From Candidatus Heimdallarchaeota archaeon (GTDB taxonomy: Archaea; Asgardarchaeota; Heimdallarchaeia; Heimdallarchaeales; Kariarchaeaceae): 64,000 nucleotides of DNA. Under the pieces are notes generated by a model. That model did not search any database. It was not told where the DNA came from and saw only the letters and a program-made list of their open reading frames with translations. Of this stretch, positions 8,873 to 18,140 are shown one piece after another (the stretch's first letter is position 1; each line of letters opens with the position of its first letter). The DNA lies in the NCBI GenBank assembly GCA_026702845.1, contig JADCLS010000016.1, positions 62,001 to 126,000 of the forward strand, given 5' to 3'. The translations under genes were made by a program, and so were the position numbers.

Positions 8873-9740
8873 GGATAGAATCTACGAGCGATTGCGTGCA
8901 GCTGCAAGGATCAGGGACCTTACTCGCAAGGGTGCATCCAACGAGGAACTGGATAAGGCCAAGAAATTGCAACGCAATGGCTACCAGGAGAAGTTTACTG
9001 ATCTCACTCCTTCCGAAATCAAGCAGATTTTGACAGAGGAACAAATTGCAAAGAAATTCTATGGTCTAATAGGTGCCGGCAAGGAGGCCAATGTGTATCA
9101 CATCAAGGATTTCAAGAATCGCTACCTTGCAGTAAAAATGTTCAGAATCAACACCAGTAGTCATAGTATAAGTACTGTTGCTGATACTGCCAAATTAGGT
9201 GTGGCCACGGGTCTGTGTCTTAGGGAATTTGAGAATCTAGCTGATGCCTATCGAGGAGGAGTACGTACACCCAAACCCATTTGGCATAATGGATTTTTCT
9301 ATGCGGCAGAAATGGTGGGTGGTAAGTACCCTGCACCTCTGCTAACCAAGATCAATCTCAAGGAGGAGGGTTTGGATCCTGTAGAAGTGCTGGATGATGC
9401 ACTAGAACAACTGGATATCATATTCAACAAAGCAGAGATGGTTCATGGTGATTACCTGGGTAATTTGTTACTGGATGATGATGATCAGATCCAGGTGATT
9501 GATTTCTATCAATCAAGACGGTGGCATCCAGAGTATGACACCCCTGAACGAATCAAGATAAATAGAGCCATGCCCATGTTGAAAAAGGATATAGAAGGAC
9601 TGCTCAATCATTTCAAGAGCAAGTACCGGGTATCCTATGATCCTAAGATAGTATTCAAGAATTTACCTGAAACAAAAGTACAGGATGCAGCACCTGATCA
9701 ACTTATGACTGAATTTTTTAGTGATTATACAGTGATCTAG
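8862..9740 (+). CDS. RIO-family atypical serine/threonine kinase (second copy)
   Basis: A 292-aa paralogue of the preceding kinase, nearly collinear with it throughout. It keeps GAGKEANVY, the AVKMF lysine, HGDYLGNLLL and IDFYQS. TTG 8862 is chosen because it has GGAGGGG about 8 nt upstream, overlaps the first gene by 11 nt, and makes the start (SIEDRIYERLRA) align with SFEERIYEKLRA of copy one. Position and overlap suggest co-translation and perhaps a heterodimer. It lacks about 13 residues present in copy one after the beta3 strand and differs in its C-terminal tail. Function beyond protein kinase is not known. Confidence 0.86.
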   Translation: MSIEDRIYERLRAAARIRDLTRKGASNEELDKAKKLQRNGYQEKFTDLTPSEIKQILTEEQIAKKFYGLIGAGKEANVYHIKDFKNRYLAVKMFRINTSSHSISTVADTAKLGVATGLCLREFENLADAYRGGVRTPKPIWHNGFFYAAEMVGGKYPAPLLTKINLKEEGLDPVEVLDDALEQLDIIFNKAEMVHGDYLGNLLLDDDDQIQVIDFYQSRRWHPEYDTPERIKINRAMPMLKKDIEGLLNHFKSKYRVSYDPKIVFKNLPETKVQDAAPDQLMTEFFSDYTVI

Positions 9741-9800
9741 CCTTGAATAGATTTATACACAAACCAGCGAGATTAAATAGATGATTAGAGGTTATATTAT

Positions 9801-10715
9801 ATGAGTAAATGGAATGACCAAGACATTCCTGATTTGACTGACAAGGTGATCATTATCACCGGTGCCAATTCAGGTATTGGTTTTGAGAACGCTAAACAAT
9901 TCGCTCAGAAAAATGCAACAGTAATCATGGCTTGTAGAAATGTGGAGAAAGGGGAAGCTGCTCTTGTTGACATTCTTACAAAACAGTCAAATGCAAATGT
10001 GGTGTTGATGGAACTAGATCTAGCAAGCTTGAAATCAATTAAAGATTTTACCCAGAAGTTCTGTGATCACTATGATCGATTGGATATTCTACTCAACAAT
10101 GCAGGTATCATGATGGTACCATACAGGAAAACAGTGGATGGTTTTGAGTCACAGAATGGAACCAACCATCTAGGTCATTTTGCCCTGACTGCCCTACTAT
10201 TTGATAAATTGAAGGAAACCCCAGGATCGAGAATTATCAATGTGTCCTCACTTGCCCATAGAAGAGGAGTGATGGACTTTGATAACTATCTGTATGAGAA
10301 AGGGAATTATGATCGTTCATTGGCCTATGGCAGGTCAAAACTCTCCAATTTATTGTTCACCTACGAGCTGGATAGGAGATTGAAGGCCAAGAATATGGAT
10401 ATTAAAGCAGTGGCTTCACACCCGGGTGTATCAATGACTAATCTGGCCAATGAGATGATGGGAAAAATGCGATACTTGTTATTATTGTTTTATCCACTGG
10501 TCAGGATAATGCTTCAAAGCGCAAGAATGGGATCCTTACCCTCAGCAAGAGCTGCAGTAGATGAAGTGATTGGAGGGGAGTATTTTGGTCCTGAAAAGGG
10601 CAGAAAAGGCTATCCGGTTAAAGTGGAATCAAACAAGGCATCTCATAACGAGGCTGATGCTAGGAAATTATGGGAGATTTCAGAGGAATTGACGGGGATT
10701 TCCTTTGAGATATAA
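9801..10715 (+). CDS. Short-chain dehydrogenase/reductase (retinol dehydrogenase-like)
   Basis: A 304-aa NAD(P)-dependent oxidoreductase of the classical SDR family. The Rossmann motif TGANSGIG is at about residues 20-27, NNAG near 98-101, the serine in NVSS near 150 and the catalytic YGRSK (YxxxK) near 175. The sequence style (ACRNVEKGEAA, NHLGHFALT) is that of the WW-domain oxidoreductase/retinol dehydrogenase-like subgroup, often acting on lipids or steroids. The substrate is unknown. It stands alone between the RIO kinases and the third exporter locus, on the same strand. Confidence 0.9.
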   Translation: MSKWNDQDIPDLTDKVIIITGANSGIGFENAKQFAQKNATVIMACRNVEKGEAALVDILTKQSNANVVLMELDLASLKSIKDFTQKFCDHYDRLDILLNNAGIMMVPYRKTVDGFESQNGTNHLGHFALTALLFDKLKETPGSRIINVSSLAHRRGVMDFDNYLYEKGNYDRSLAYGRSKLSNLLFTYELDRRLKAKNMDIKAVASHPGVSMTNLANEMMGKMRYLLLLFYPLVRIMLQSARMGSLPSARAAVDEVIGGEYFGPEKGRKGYPVKVESNKASHNEADARKLWEISEELTGISFEI

Positions 10716-10737
10716 TAAGTAAAAATCTGAAAAATGT

Positions 10738-10766
10738 AATATGATCATATTTCGTGATTCAATCAC
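10738..10766. promoter_or_regulatory. Two adjacent palindromes before ABC exporter 3
   Basis: A perfect 14-bp palindrome AATATGATCATATT (10738-10751) is followed by GTGATT-C-AATCAC (10754-10766). They lie about 40 bp upstream of a TATA-like CTTATATG (10805-10812). This is farther than at the other two exporter loci, so an operator role is less certain. Confidence 0.3.
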
Positions 10767-10871
10767 CTAATTCTTAGATATTTCATAATTATGCTTAAAA
10801 TGAGCTTATATGATCCTCAATTACAGAAAATCTGTTGAGCAATCAACAAATTTGAAAAAGGATTGATTACA

Positions 10872-11747
10872 TTGACTGAGAATGCCATATCAATAAAAAA
10901 TCTAACCAAATATTATGGAGCATACAAGGGAATAGAGAATATCTCCCTTGAGGTAAGAAAGGGAACAATTCATGGGTTTTTAGGGCCAAATGGTGCTGGT
11001 AAAACCACAACATTGAGAACACTAGTGGGGCTCTTGCAGAAAACCTCTGGTGAGGCATTCATTTTTGATGATGTGGCTGGAAGTCTTGCTTCAAAGAAAA
11101 GAATAGGCTACCTTCCATCTGATTTTGAGCTATATCCCTACTACTCAGTCAAGGAATATCTTGATTATATTGAATCACTGAGGGGTGAGGCTCCATTTAA
11201 GGAGGAACTGATTAGAAGACTGAATCTGGATCTAACTAGACAGACAGGAGAGCTATCAAAGGGTAACAAGCAAAAAGTAGCCATTGTACAGGCACTTATG
11301 CACCGTCCAGATATACTCATTGCTGATGAGCCTACCACTGGCCTTGATCCTCTCATGCAGGAGGAATTCGATAGAATTCTCAAGGAATATGTAGATTCAG
11401 GTGATAAAACAGTTTTTATCTCAAGTCATATTCTTTCTGAGGTTCAAAGAGTTTGTGAGGTAGTAACCATTATTCGTGAAGGAGAGATCGTATCATCAGG
11501 TAATGTTAAGAAATTGCTGGCATCATTACCTAGGAAAGCAGTACTGAAAGTACCAGAAGGTACAGATGGTGTGTATTTGGCTGAATCTCTGGGAGTTACC
11601 TTCAAATCACAGAGTGATGATGAGCTCACCGTATTCTTTGAGGATCCAAAGCAATTTATGAGTGCTATCGCGTCGTCTCAACAAGTATTAGACTTCACCA
11701 TACCACCTGCAGATCTTGAAGAATACTTCATGACCTACTACAAATGA
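10872..11747 (+). CDS. ABC-2 type exporter ATPase (locus 3)
   Basis: A 291-aa ATPase with Walker A GPNGAGKTTT at residues 38-47, signature LSKGNKQK at 128-135 and Walker B ILIADEP at 148-154. It is the most diverged of the three ATPases in the window. TTG 10872 is chosen because the preceding AGGATTGATTACA matches the context of the ATG start at 5137 and the N-termini then align; an in-frame TTG at 10863 is the alternative. Its TGA overlaps a possible ATG of the permease gene. Confidence 0.92.
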   Translation: MTENAISIKNLTKYYGAYKGIENISLEVRKGTIHGFLGPNGAGKTTTLRTLVGLLQKTSGEAFIFDDVAGSLASKKRIGYLPSDFELYPYYSVKEYLDYIESLRGEAPFKEELIRRLNLDLTRQTGELSKGNKQKVAIVQALMHRPDILIADEPTTGLDPLMQEEFDRILKEYVDSGDKTVFISSHILSEVQRVCEVVTIIREGEIVSSGNVKKLLASLPRKAVLKVPEGTDGVYLAESLGVTFKSQSDDELTVFFEDPKQFMSAIASSQQVLDFTIPPADLEEYFMTYYK

Positions 11748-11758
11748 GGAAATTGAGT

Positions 11759-13594
11759 ATGATAAAAACAAAAATTATCATCACAGAATTGCATGAGCAT
11801 AGATCCTGGTTTTTGGGTTGGCTTATCGCATTCCTTGGGTTTGTCTTTATGATCATTGCTATGTATCCAGGAGATGAGGGGATGAGAGATATGATGTCTA
11901 TTTTAGAGGATGATCTATTCGAGGCTTTTCTGGGTACAATCGGAGGGGAGGATCCAAGCTATGCCCTTTGGCAATCAATGATGAGCCCATTTTTGGGGAT
12001 GCTCTTTGCTTTCTTTGGAACCTTGCTGGGTGTGCGAGTAGCAATGAAATCCATTTCCGATAAAACTGGGGAGATAATATCCACCTTACCCATCTCAAGA
12101 GAAGTGTATTTATTGAACAAACTTCTTGCAGTGACCATTTATGGTTTAGTTTTACTAGCTTCTTGGTTCTTACCCCTGATTATCCCTATAGGGGGTAATT
12201 CACTTCCTACAGATATGGTGAATATCCTAGCTCGATGGGGTTTCCTCTATCTAATGATGTCGGTGTTATTGGGAGTAATAATTGGTAATCTCACCGGGTC
12301 ATCAGGTAGAGGAGCACAGAATTCGGTATTATTGATACTATCTCTATTTATCTTCAATGTGCTTGTGGGATTTCAGAGAGCCAATCTTGATGAGGATACC
12401 TTATCAGTACTCACCGATATCAACTTTCTCAACTGGTATAATCCAAGTGCTGTGATCCTAGGAGAGGATCTTGACATGAAATATATCAGGTTAATATCTG
12501 TAGCTTTTGCAATATTTTTCATCCTGGCATTTATTACCTACATCAAGAAGGATCATATTGATGAGAGGGGCGTGTTCTCCCTATATATGTGGAGAATGAA
12601 GAATAGGCAATCATCAGATGATCAAGCCTATATTAAACCAAAACGATCTGTCAAAACATCAATATACACGTTTTGGATTCGACCTTTGGAAAAGAAATTC
12701 CCCTTTACAGCTGATTTTGTCTACTCGGATAGACGAGCATTAATGATTCTCACCTTTGCAACCCTACTATTTTGGCCATTTCAGTTGATGGCCTATCTTG
12801 GTGATGTAGATGCAGCTAACGCAACAGGGGTAATTGAGGGGGGAATGATGGCAGTATTTGCTATGGGTTATGATATGTCAATTCATCCACCCTGGGTTTG
12901 GTGGTGTATGACTCAAGCCATAGGGATATCCTGGATATTGATGATTCCCATGGTTATGAGATGGCTTAGATCCGTTCCTTCTAGAGATGCTGAGGATGTA
13001 ACCGGTGATCTTATCGGTTCATTACCAGTCAAGAAAAGGGATGTGGTTTTTCAGAGATTGTTTGCGGTGTTCTTAGAACTAGTCTGGATTTCCTTGTGGT
13101 TTGTTATCTGGTATGTGTTATCTATTGCAGTAATTGACTCACAAGTTGGTAATATGGTGACCGAGGCCAATCCTGCTGAGGGGATTGAGGAGGTACTATT
13201 TGAGTTTAATAATCCTCTTAATACTAGCTGGGTGATTATCGCGATCGCGTCAGGGATTATCTTCTACATGTTTCTCACAGTTGCTGGAGTGGCAATTAAT
13301 CTCATCTTTAGAACAAAGGGGTTGAAATATGCCAAGATATTTCTCTATATTGTTGTTCTGCTATTCGTTATGGCTTTTGCACAACCCAATCCTGATCTTT
13401 ACTGGATCTCAGGCATTATGGGTATGTATAACCCAGTGGGAATAAGTATTGACGAATCATTCAAACCAGGGAATTATGGTGTGCCCATACTTGTGATGTT
13501 AACTCTGCTTGGATTAATTGTGGTAAGAATGCATACAAAGAAATTCTCCTGGGTTAAACAAGATGCCAATACTGAAATCATTGATGCAGAATAG
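11759..13594 (+). CDS. ABC-2 type exporter permease (locus 3)
   Basis: A 611-aa membrane protein and partner of the preceding ATPase. It has a first helix at about residues 18-37, a cluster of helices in 75-270, a charged linker around 275-310, and a second cluster to residue 600. The C-terminus is polar. ATG 11759 has GAGG about 9 nt upstream and gives an N-terminus as long as in the two paralogues; ATG 11744, overlapping the ATPase stop (ATGA), would add five residues. Substrate unknown. It is somewhat larger than the other two permeases. Confidence 0.84.
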   Translation: MIKTKIIITELHEHRSWFLGWLIAFLGFVFMIIAMYPGDEGMRDMMSILEDDLFEAFLGTIGGEDPSYALWQSMMSPFLGMLFAFFGTLLGVRVAMKSISDKTGEIISTLPISREVYLLNKLLAVTIYGLVLLASWFLPLIIPIGGNSLPTDMVNILARWGFLYLMMSVLLGVIIGNLTGSSGRGAQNSVLLILSLFIFNVLVGFQRANLDEDTLSVLTDINFLNWYNPSAVILGEDLDMKYIRLISVAFAIFFILAFITYIKKDHIDERGVFSLYMWRMKNRQSSDDQAYIKPKRSVKTSIYTFWIRPLEKKFPFTADFVYSDRRALMILTFATLLFWPFQLMAYLGDVDAANATGVIEGGMMAVFAMGYDMSIHPPWVWWCMTQAIGISWILMIPMVMRWLRSVPSRDAEDVTGDLIGSLPVKKRDVVFQRLFAVFLELVWISLWFVIWYVLSIAVIDSQVGNMVTEANPAEGIEEVLFEFNNPLNTSWVIIAIASGIIFYMFLTVAGVAINLIFRTKGLKYAKIFLYIVVLLFVMAFAQPNPDLYWISGIMGMYNPVGISIDESFKPGNYGVPILVMLTLLGLIVVRMHTKKFSWVKQDANTEIIDAE

Positions 13595-13690
13595 TGTAGA
13601 TAGTAATCCTTAGTGGATTCAGATGGTTGTTTCTACCTACTTAATCAAATTTTCACATTAGTTTTGAAATGAACACACAATTTTATTTTG

Positions 13691-15349
13691 ATGCACCAAT
13701 TCAACGAATGTATGGGAAATTTCAAGATTCCAAACGTTGACAATGAGCCCATCCTTGGTTATATGCCAGGATCCGACGAACTCAAGACACTGCAAGCTGA
13801 GCTTGAGAAGATGCAGAATGAGGTCATTGACATCCCTCTCATTATCGGTGGCAAGAGAATATTCACCGAGGATAAGGGTAAATGTGTCATCCCACACAAC
13901 CACAAACATGTGCTGGCCACCTATAGCATGGCTACCAAGGAACATATAGATAAGGCAATTGAAGCTGCAGCCAAGGCCAAGAAAGACTGGGCCAAGCTTC
14001 CATGGAACTCCAGAGCAGCCATTTTCTTCAAAGCAGCAGAGTTACTTGCTGGTCCCTACCGTGCCAAGCTCAATGCAGCTACCATGCTCAATCAGTCAAA
14101 GAATGTCTTTCAGGCAGAGATCGATTCAGCCTGTGAATTAATTGATTTCTTCCGCTTCAATGCGAAATACATGGAGGATATCTACCACAAGCAACCCGAT
14201 TCTGCCAAGGGTATCTGGAACCAGGTGGAGTACAGGCCTCTGGAGGGTTTTGTATTTGCCGTCACCCCATTTAACTTCACTAGTATAGCTGGCAATCTGC
14301 CAACCTCACCAGCCCTGATGGGAAATACAGTTTTGTGGAAACCTGCAAGTTCTGCCGTTTTCTCGGCATATTATCTGATGGAGCTGTTCGAAGAAGCTGG
14401 TTTTCCACCAGGTGTCATCAACTTTATTCCCGGTAAGGGATCACAGGTTGGCCCCAATGTTTTACCACACAGAGATCTTGCTGGTATTCATTTCACTGGT
14501 TCAACTGGTGTATTTCAGGGAATGTGGAAAACAATTGGTGAGAATATAGCCAATTACAAGAGTTATCCACGAATTGTCGGCGAGACTGGAGGCAAGGATT
14601 TCGTCTTTGTACACAATTCCGCTGATCTTAGAGCCGTGGCAACAGCCATAATCCGAGGAGCATTTGAGTATGCAGGACAGAAATGTTCTGCAGCATCCAG
14701 AGCATACATTCCAGAATCTGTATGGCCAGAGCTCAAGGAGATGTTATTAAAGGACTTGGCAGAGGTCAAGATGGGTGATCCCACCAATGTCGATGTACTG
14801 GTCAATGCAGTCATTGACAAAGCAGCTTTCGACAGTATCACTGCGTTTGTTGATTATGCTAAGGAATCAGAAGATGCTGAGATTATTTTTGGTGGTAACT
14901 ATGACGAGAGCACTGGTTACTTCATCGAGCCCACCCTGGTGGTCACCACCGATCCTCATTTCAAGCTCATGGAGGAGGAGATCTTTGGCCCTGTCATGAC
15001 CATGTATATCTACAAGGATGACGATTTCAAGGATACCTTAAAACTCTGTGATGCCACCTCTCCCTATGCACTCACCGGTTCTATCTTTGCTCGTGATCGC
15101 TATGCCATTAACAAGGCCCTCAAGAAACTCAGACATGCTGCTGGAAACTTCTATATCAATGATAAGCCAACAGGTGCAGTTGTAAATCAACAACCTTTCG
15201 GCGGAGCACGTGCAAGTGGAACCAACGACAAGGCAGGTTCTTATCTCAACCTCATCAGGTGGACATCACCAAGATCCATCAAGGAGACCTTTGTACCTCC
15301 AACCTACTTTGACTACCCATATATGAGAAAATCAGGATTTTTCAAATAA
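13691..15349 (+). CDS. pruA: 1-pyrroline-5-carboxylate (glutamate semialdehyde) dehydrogenase, ALDH4-like
   Basis: A 552-aa NAD-dependent aldehyde dehydrogenase that would oxidise glutamate-5-semialdehyde to glutamate in proline catabolism. Length and style match the ALDH4A1-type enzymes: an N-terminal NEPILGYMPGS segment, TPFNFTSIAGN at about 195, the general-base glutamate in GETGGKDF, and the nucleophile in YAGQKCSAASR. The C-terminal GTNDKAG and RWTSPRSIKE segments are also typical. No proline dehydrogenase gene is near. ATG 13691 is used; an internal ATG at 13712 (MGNFKIP) matches the usual start of homologues and may be the true one. Confidence 0.92.
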   Translation: MHQFNECMGNFKIPNVDNEPILGYMPGSDELKTLQAELEKMQNEVIDIPLIIGGKRIFTEDKGKCVIPHNHKHVLATYSMATKEHIDKAIEAAAKAKKDWAKLPWNSRAAIFFKAAELLAGPYRAKLNAATMLNQSKNVFQAEIDSACELIDFFRFNAKYMEDIYHKQPDSAKGIWNQVEYRPLEGFVFAVTPFNFTSIAGNLPTSPALMGNTVLWKPASSAVFSAYYLMELFEEAGFPPGVINFIPGKGSQVGPNVLPHRDLAGIHFTGSTGVFQGMWKTIGENIANYKSYPRIVGETGGKDFVFVHNSADLRAVATAIIRGAFEYAGQKCSAASRAYIPESVWPELKEMLLKDLAEVKMGDPTNVDVLVNAVIDKAAFDSITAFVDYAKESEDAEIIFGGNYDESTGYFIEPTLVVTTDPHFKLMEEEIFGPVMTMYIYKDDDFKDTLKLCDATSPYALTGSIFARDRYAINKALKKLRHAAGNFYINDKPTGAVVNQQPFGGARASGTNDKAGSYLNLIRWTSPRSIKETFVPPTYFDYPYMRKSGFFK

Positions 15350-15445
15350 TCAACTCTTAATATTTACATTCGTGATAGCACACTAATTATTAAGTGAGTA
15401 AGAAACAATTATTAACCACCTGTAATATAATAATTCGGAAGTACT

Positions 15446-16159
15446 ATGGATGTCATTGGCCAGTTTCTAGTTGCAGTTATGATTATCATTGTAGTATACC
15501 TGTTTATAGTTACACTTGGATACAAGGCACTGGATGTTTTCTCGCAAAGAGTTCATCGGGAACCAGATTCAAAAAAATTCTTGAGAGAATATCAGGATAA
15601 GTCTCTCTCTGAATTGCTCTTTGATAGAAACCAGCTGGTCATGATTCTGCTCCAGATGCAGATGGATCAACCAACAATAACTTCTGCTCACAATGTAGAC
15701 AGTAAAATTGATCTGAACAGACTAAGCAAGGAGAATCGTCTGAATACCCAGTTAAGGAATAACCAGGAAGTATTTGAGAGACGTAGCTCATTAGATGTAC
15801 TGATCAAGCAGAAAATAAGCAAGAAAATGCAACTCATCGAGCAATCACAGGATTTAATTGAGTTCCTGGAGAGCTTATCTGTGAAATCACAGATTAATAT
15901 TGAAAGTCTTTCCAAAATCACGAAATTTAGCAAGGATGATTTGATGATCATAATGGAATACATCACCACAGACCTGGAGATCAGCTTGGGTGATTTTGAC
16001 AAGGAACAGGGGATATTCACCAGGACACAAGATTTTACTGAGTATATCCGACAGGGCAAGGAATTACTGAGCAAGATGGAAACTGAGTACAGGGATATAT
16101 TTAATGAGGTTGACAAAGGTAATTTAAAAACTCTAAAGGTATCCAAATCGAGCAAGTAG
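15446..16159 (+). CDS. DDRGK1-like protein: N-terminal membrane anchor, coiled coil, winged helix
   Basis: A 237-aa protein. Residues about 5-27 form a single membrane helix. A charged, coiled-coil-prone region spans about 45-130. A PCI-type winged helix follows at about 135-195, with strands ending in LGDFDKEQGIFTRT, then a helical tail to the C-terminus. The same order and the pattern hydrophobic-GxxDxxxGxF-x-T are seen in eukaryotic DDRGK1 (UFBP1), the ER anchor of the UFM1 ligase. The resemblance is read by eye and may only reflect a shared PCI-like fold. No UFM1-like or ligase gene is in the window. Confidence 0.55.
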   Translation: MDVIGQFLVAVMIIIVVYLFIVTLGYKALDVFSQRVHREPDSKKFLREYQDKSLSELLFDRNQLVMILLQMQMDQPTITSAHNVDSKIDLNRLSKENRLNTQLRNNQEVFERRSSLDVLIKQKISKKMQLIEQSQDLIEFLESLSVKSQINIESLSKITKFSKDDLMIIMEYITTDLEISLGDFDKEQGIFTRTQDFTEYIRQGKELLSKMETEYRDIFNEVDKGNLKTLKVSKSSK

Positions 16160-16291
16160 GTGTTATCTAACAAAAGTAATAGCACCAAATTTCTTCATAG
16201 TATTCATGTAATTACTTCCGAACATAGCAATATGAGGTTAGTTTTACAATTTAAAAAGAAAAAATTATTAGGTTAAGAATTATGATTTCTT

Positions 16292-16516
16292 TTATTTTGT
16301 ACTTTCCTCTGAAGAAATCAATTTCTTCTTATTACCAGGTTTTGGAACGACTATATTTTCTTCAATAACTGGTTTAGCAGGATCAATTCTTTCTACATAC
16401 TTTGCTGGAGTTATTTTATTATCAATTTCGGGAGTGTTCATTCTCTCAAAACCTTCAGGAATTTTCTTTACTCTGAGGGCAATTTTCTTCATGGGTTCTA
16501 AAAATTTATACACCAT
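16292..16516 (-). CDS. Small basic, proline-rich hypothetical protein
   Basis: A 74-aa protein rich in Lys, Glu, Pro and Ile, without membrane helices or recognisable motifs. It begins MVYKFLEPMKKIALRV and ends in a charged tail. What makes it credible is the promoter: an AT box (ATTTATATATAT on the minus strand, 16539-16550) is centred about 29 nt before the ATG, the spacing of leaderless archaeal genes. Function unknown. Confidence 0.5.
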   Translation of the reverse strand: MVYKFLEPMKKIALRVKKIPEGFERMNTPEIDNKITPAKYVERIDPAKPVIEENIVVPKPGNKKKLISSEESTK

Positions 16517-16796
16517 AATTTTATATACTTGAAGTAATATATATATAAATCTCTCGGGTTTAGCTTAATTGATTAATTAATTTTTTAATACATTCTATTC
16601 CAAATGAAAATTACAAAAGGGTAAGAAATGATAGGTAAGTAAATCATTTTTATTTGAGATGGTGAAAATATCGAGATTTTAAACTTATATCAACTTAGAA
16701 TAATTTTGATAACGTACATTCCGTTCAGCTGTTTAGTAATTAGCGTATCAGATTTTTATAAGGAATCATAGATTTTTAATAAATGGGTAATTCTTA

Positions 16797-17447
16797 TCAC
16801 ATATATTTTGGTGGAGATTGTAAATGATGACGGTACTGCCGGATAATGACATAGAATCGGCGTGATAATGCCTCTAGATGATCTATGGTACTCTCCAGCT
16901 TCTCATCCAGCAACTCAGCATACTGCATAAGCTTGAGATCCAACTCCTCCTTATACAATCTCTTCAGAAATGCAAGATGGATCCTATCTGCCTCATTCTC
17001 CAGGGTATTGATAAGTGCCAGTTCAGGTTGAAGCTCATCATCAATATCTATCCAGCGATCCAGCTTGACAAGGATTTCACGTATTATTTCTAGCATTTTG
17101 ATATTATGATTCTGTATCCACTCTGGAAGTGATAACAGACGAAATCTGTGGATATATGCCTGCAAATTATCGACCACCTCATCAAGTGAGTTATTAACCA
17201 GTTGCAGATCTATTCTGCCTATAGATAGAAATAATCCATCGATTACCATCTCATTGATCATATTGGAGTAGTTATCCTGTCGATTACTCAGATCGAGAAG
17301 CACTTCATCAGTAGTCTCAGTCTCCCCTTGTATATTGCTAATGATCAACCCCACCTCTTCCTTGAGGTTGGACAGTATTGCTCGTAGGATCTCCACGACC
17401 TTTCCCCGTTCTCTGAAGGCAGCGATTTCCCGGTTAGTCAATTGCAT
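16797..17447 (-). CDS. PhoU/DUF47-like helical protein
   Basis: A 216-aa all-helical protein. The C-terminal half contains LENEADRIHLAFLKRLY and YAELLDEKLESTIDHLEALSRR, which resemble the ENEAD and ELLxxLExxxD motifs of DUF47/PhoU-like proteins that accompany ion transporters. It is the last gene of a three-gene operon with a fluoride channel and a DUF190 protein, and its ATG overlaps the DUF190 stop by 14 nt. A regulatory role for the neighbouring channel is a guess from context. Confidence 0.65.
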   Translation of the reverse strand: MQLTNREIAAFRERGKVVEILRAILSNLKEEVGLIISNIQGETETTDEVLLDLSNRQDNYSNMINEMVIDGLFLSIGRIDLQLVNNSLDEVVDNLQAYIHRFRLLSLPEWIQNHNIKMLEIIREILVKLDRWIDIDDELQPELALINTLENEADRIHLAFLKRLYKEELDLKLMQYAELLDEKLESTIDHLEALSRRFYVIIRQYRHHLQSPPKYM

Positions 17448-17748
17448 ATACCTCCGTTATTGTGATTAATCCTTTTTCTCCCACCATATCCTTAAGTTTG
17501 GGTAAAAATAAGCGTATTAGCTGTGGATCATCCACTAGTTCTATGAGCTTCGGAAGATCTGGTAACCCTCTCAGAATATTGGGTTTGTACTCCTTCTCTC
17601 CATAGCCCAGCATAGCTTGAATCATGGTCGCGCCAAGAATTCCATTATTCTTGGATAGTTGGATAATCTCTGATGATAATGATTTTCCCTTATGTTTGGC
17701 ATTACCTGGTATACGAATCTCTACTTTGAGCATCTTTCTAGTCTTCAT
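17434..17748 (-). CDS. DUF190-family protein
   Basis: A 104-aa cytosolic protein of the DUF190 family, a small ferredoxin-like-fold (PII-like) group. Visible traits are the KVEIRIPGN strand, LSSEIIQLSKNNGILGATMIQAMLGYG helix-turn (about residues 25-50) and PKLIELVDD. DUF190 genes are often found beside crcB, as here: the channel gene lies directly upstream and its stop is 2 nt before this ATG, with AGGAGG as ribosome site. It may modulate the fluoride channel. Confidence 0.85.
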   Translation of the reverse strand: MKTRKMLKVEIRIPGNAKHKGKSLSSEIIQLSKNNGILGATMIQAMLGYGEKEYKPNILRGLPDLPKLIELVDDPQLIRLFLPKLKDMVGEKGLITITEVYAID

Positions 17749-17750
17749 GT

Positions 17751-18140
17751 TCAGATCCTCCTTGCCACTATCACTCCAGCTAGCTGTCGGCCTGTTACTC
17801 CTCCAATGAACACAAACACCATCATCACCAATAGATTGAGGAAGGCCATCTGCATGGAATTATCCGAGAGACGCAGTGTCTCCACCACAAAGGAGCTCAT
17901 GGTGGTGAAGGAACCAAGGAATCCGATACCAAAAAATACAAGGAAATTGGAGCTGATCAGATTGAATAATGATAACGTGACCACAAGTCCCAGCAGAAAT
18001 GATCCCAGCACATTAACTGTGAATGTTCCCCATGGCAGATATTTACTCTCCTTGAACAATCCTGCAATCAGATAGCGTGAGATGGCACCGAGAGATCCAC
18101 CCACTCCCACTAGCAATACTGGGAGGTAATTTTCAAACAT
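17751..18140 (-). CDS. crcB: Fluoride ion channel FluC/CrcB
   Basis: A 129-aa protein with four membrane helices that forms dimeric fluoride channels protecting the cell from fluoride. It shows GGSLGAISRY (about residues 14-23), GTFTVNVLGSFLLG (38-51) with the pore asparagine, and GFLGSFTTMSSF (about 73-84) that contributes the Phe box and central Na site. The length is typical. A TATA-like box (TTATAATT, minus strand, near 18165) is about 25 nt before the ATG, suggesting a leaderless operon. I see no fluoride riboswitch in the 233 nt upstream. Confidence 0.93.
   Translation of the reverse strand: MFENYLPVLLVGVGGSLGAISRYLIAGLFKESKYLPWGTFTVNVLGSFLLGLVVTLSLFNLISSNFLVFFGIGFLGSFTTMSSFVVETLRLSDNSMQMAFLNLLVMMVFVFIGGVTGRQLAGVIVARRI

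Noticed and set aside
15688..16188. 166-codon frame on the minus strand
   Set aside because: Antisense to the DDRGK1-like gene; low-complexity Leu/Ser/Ile composition and no promoter.
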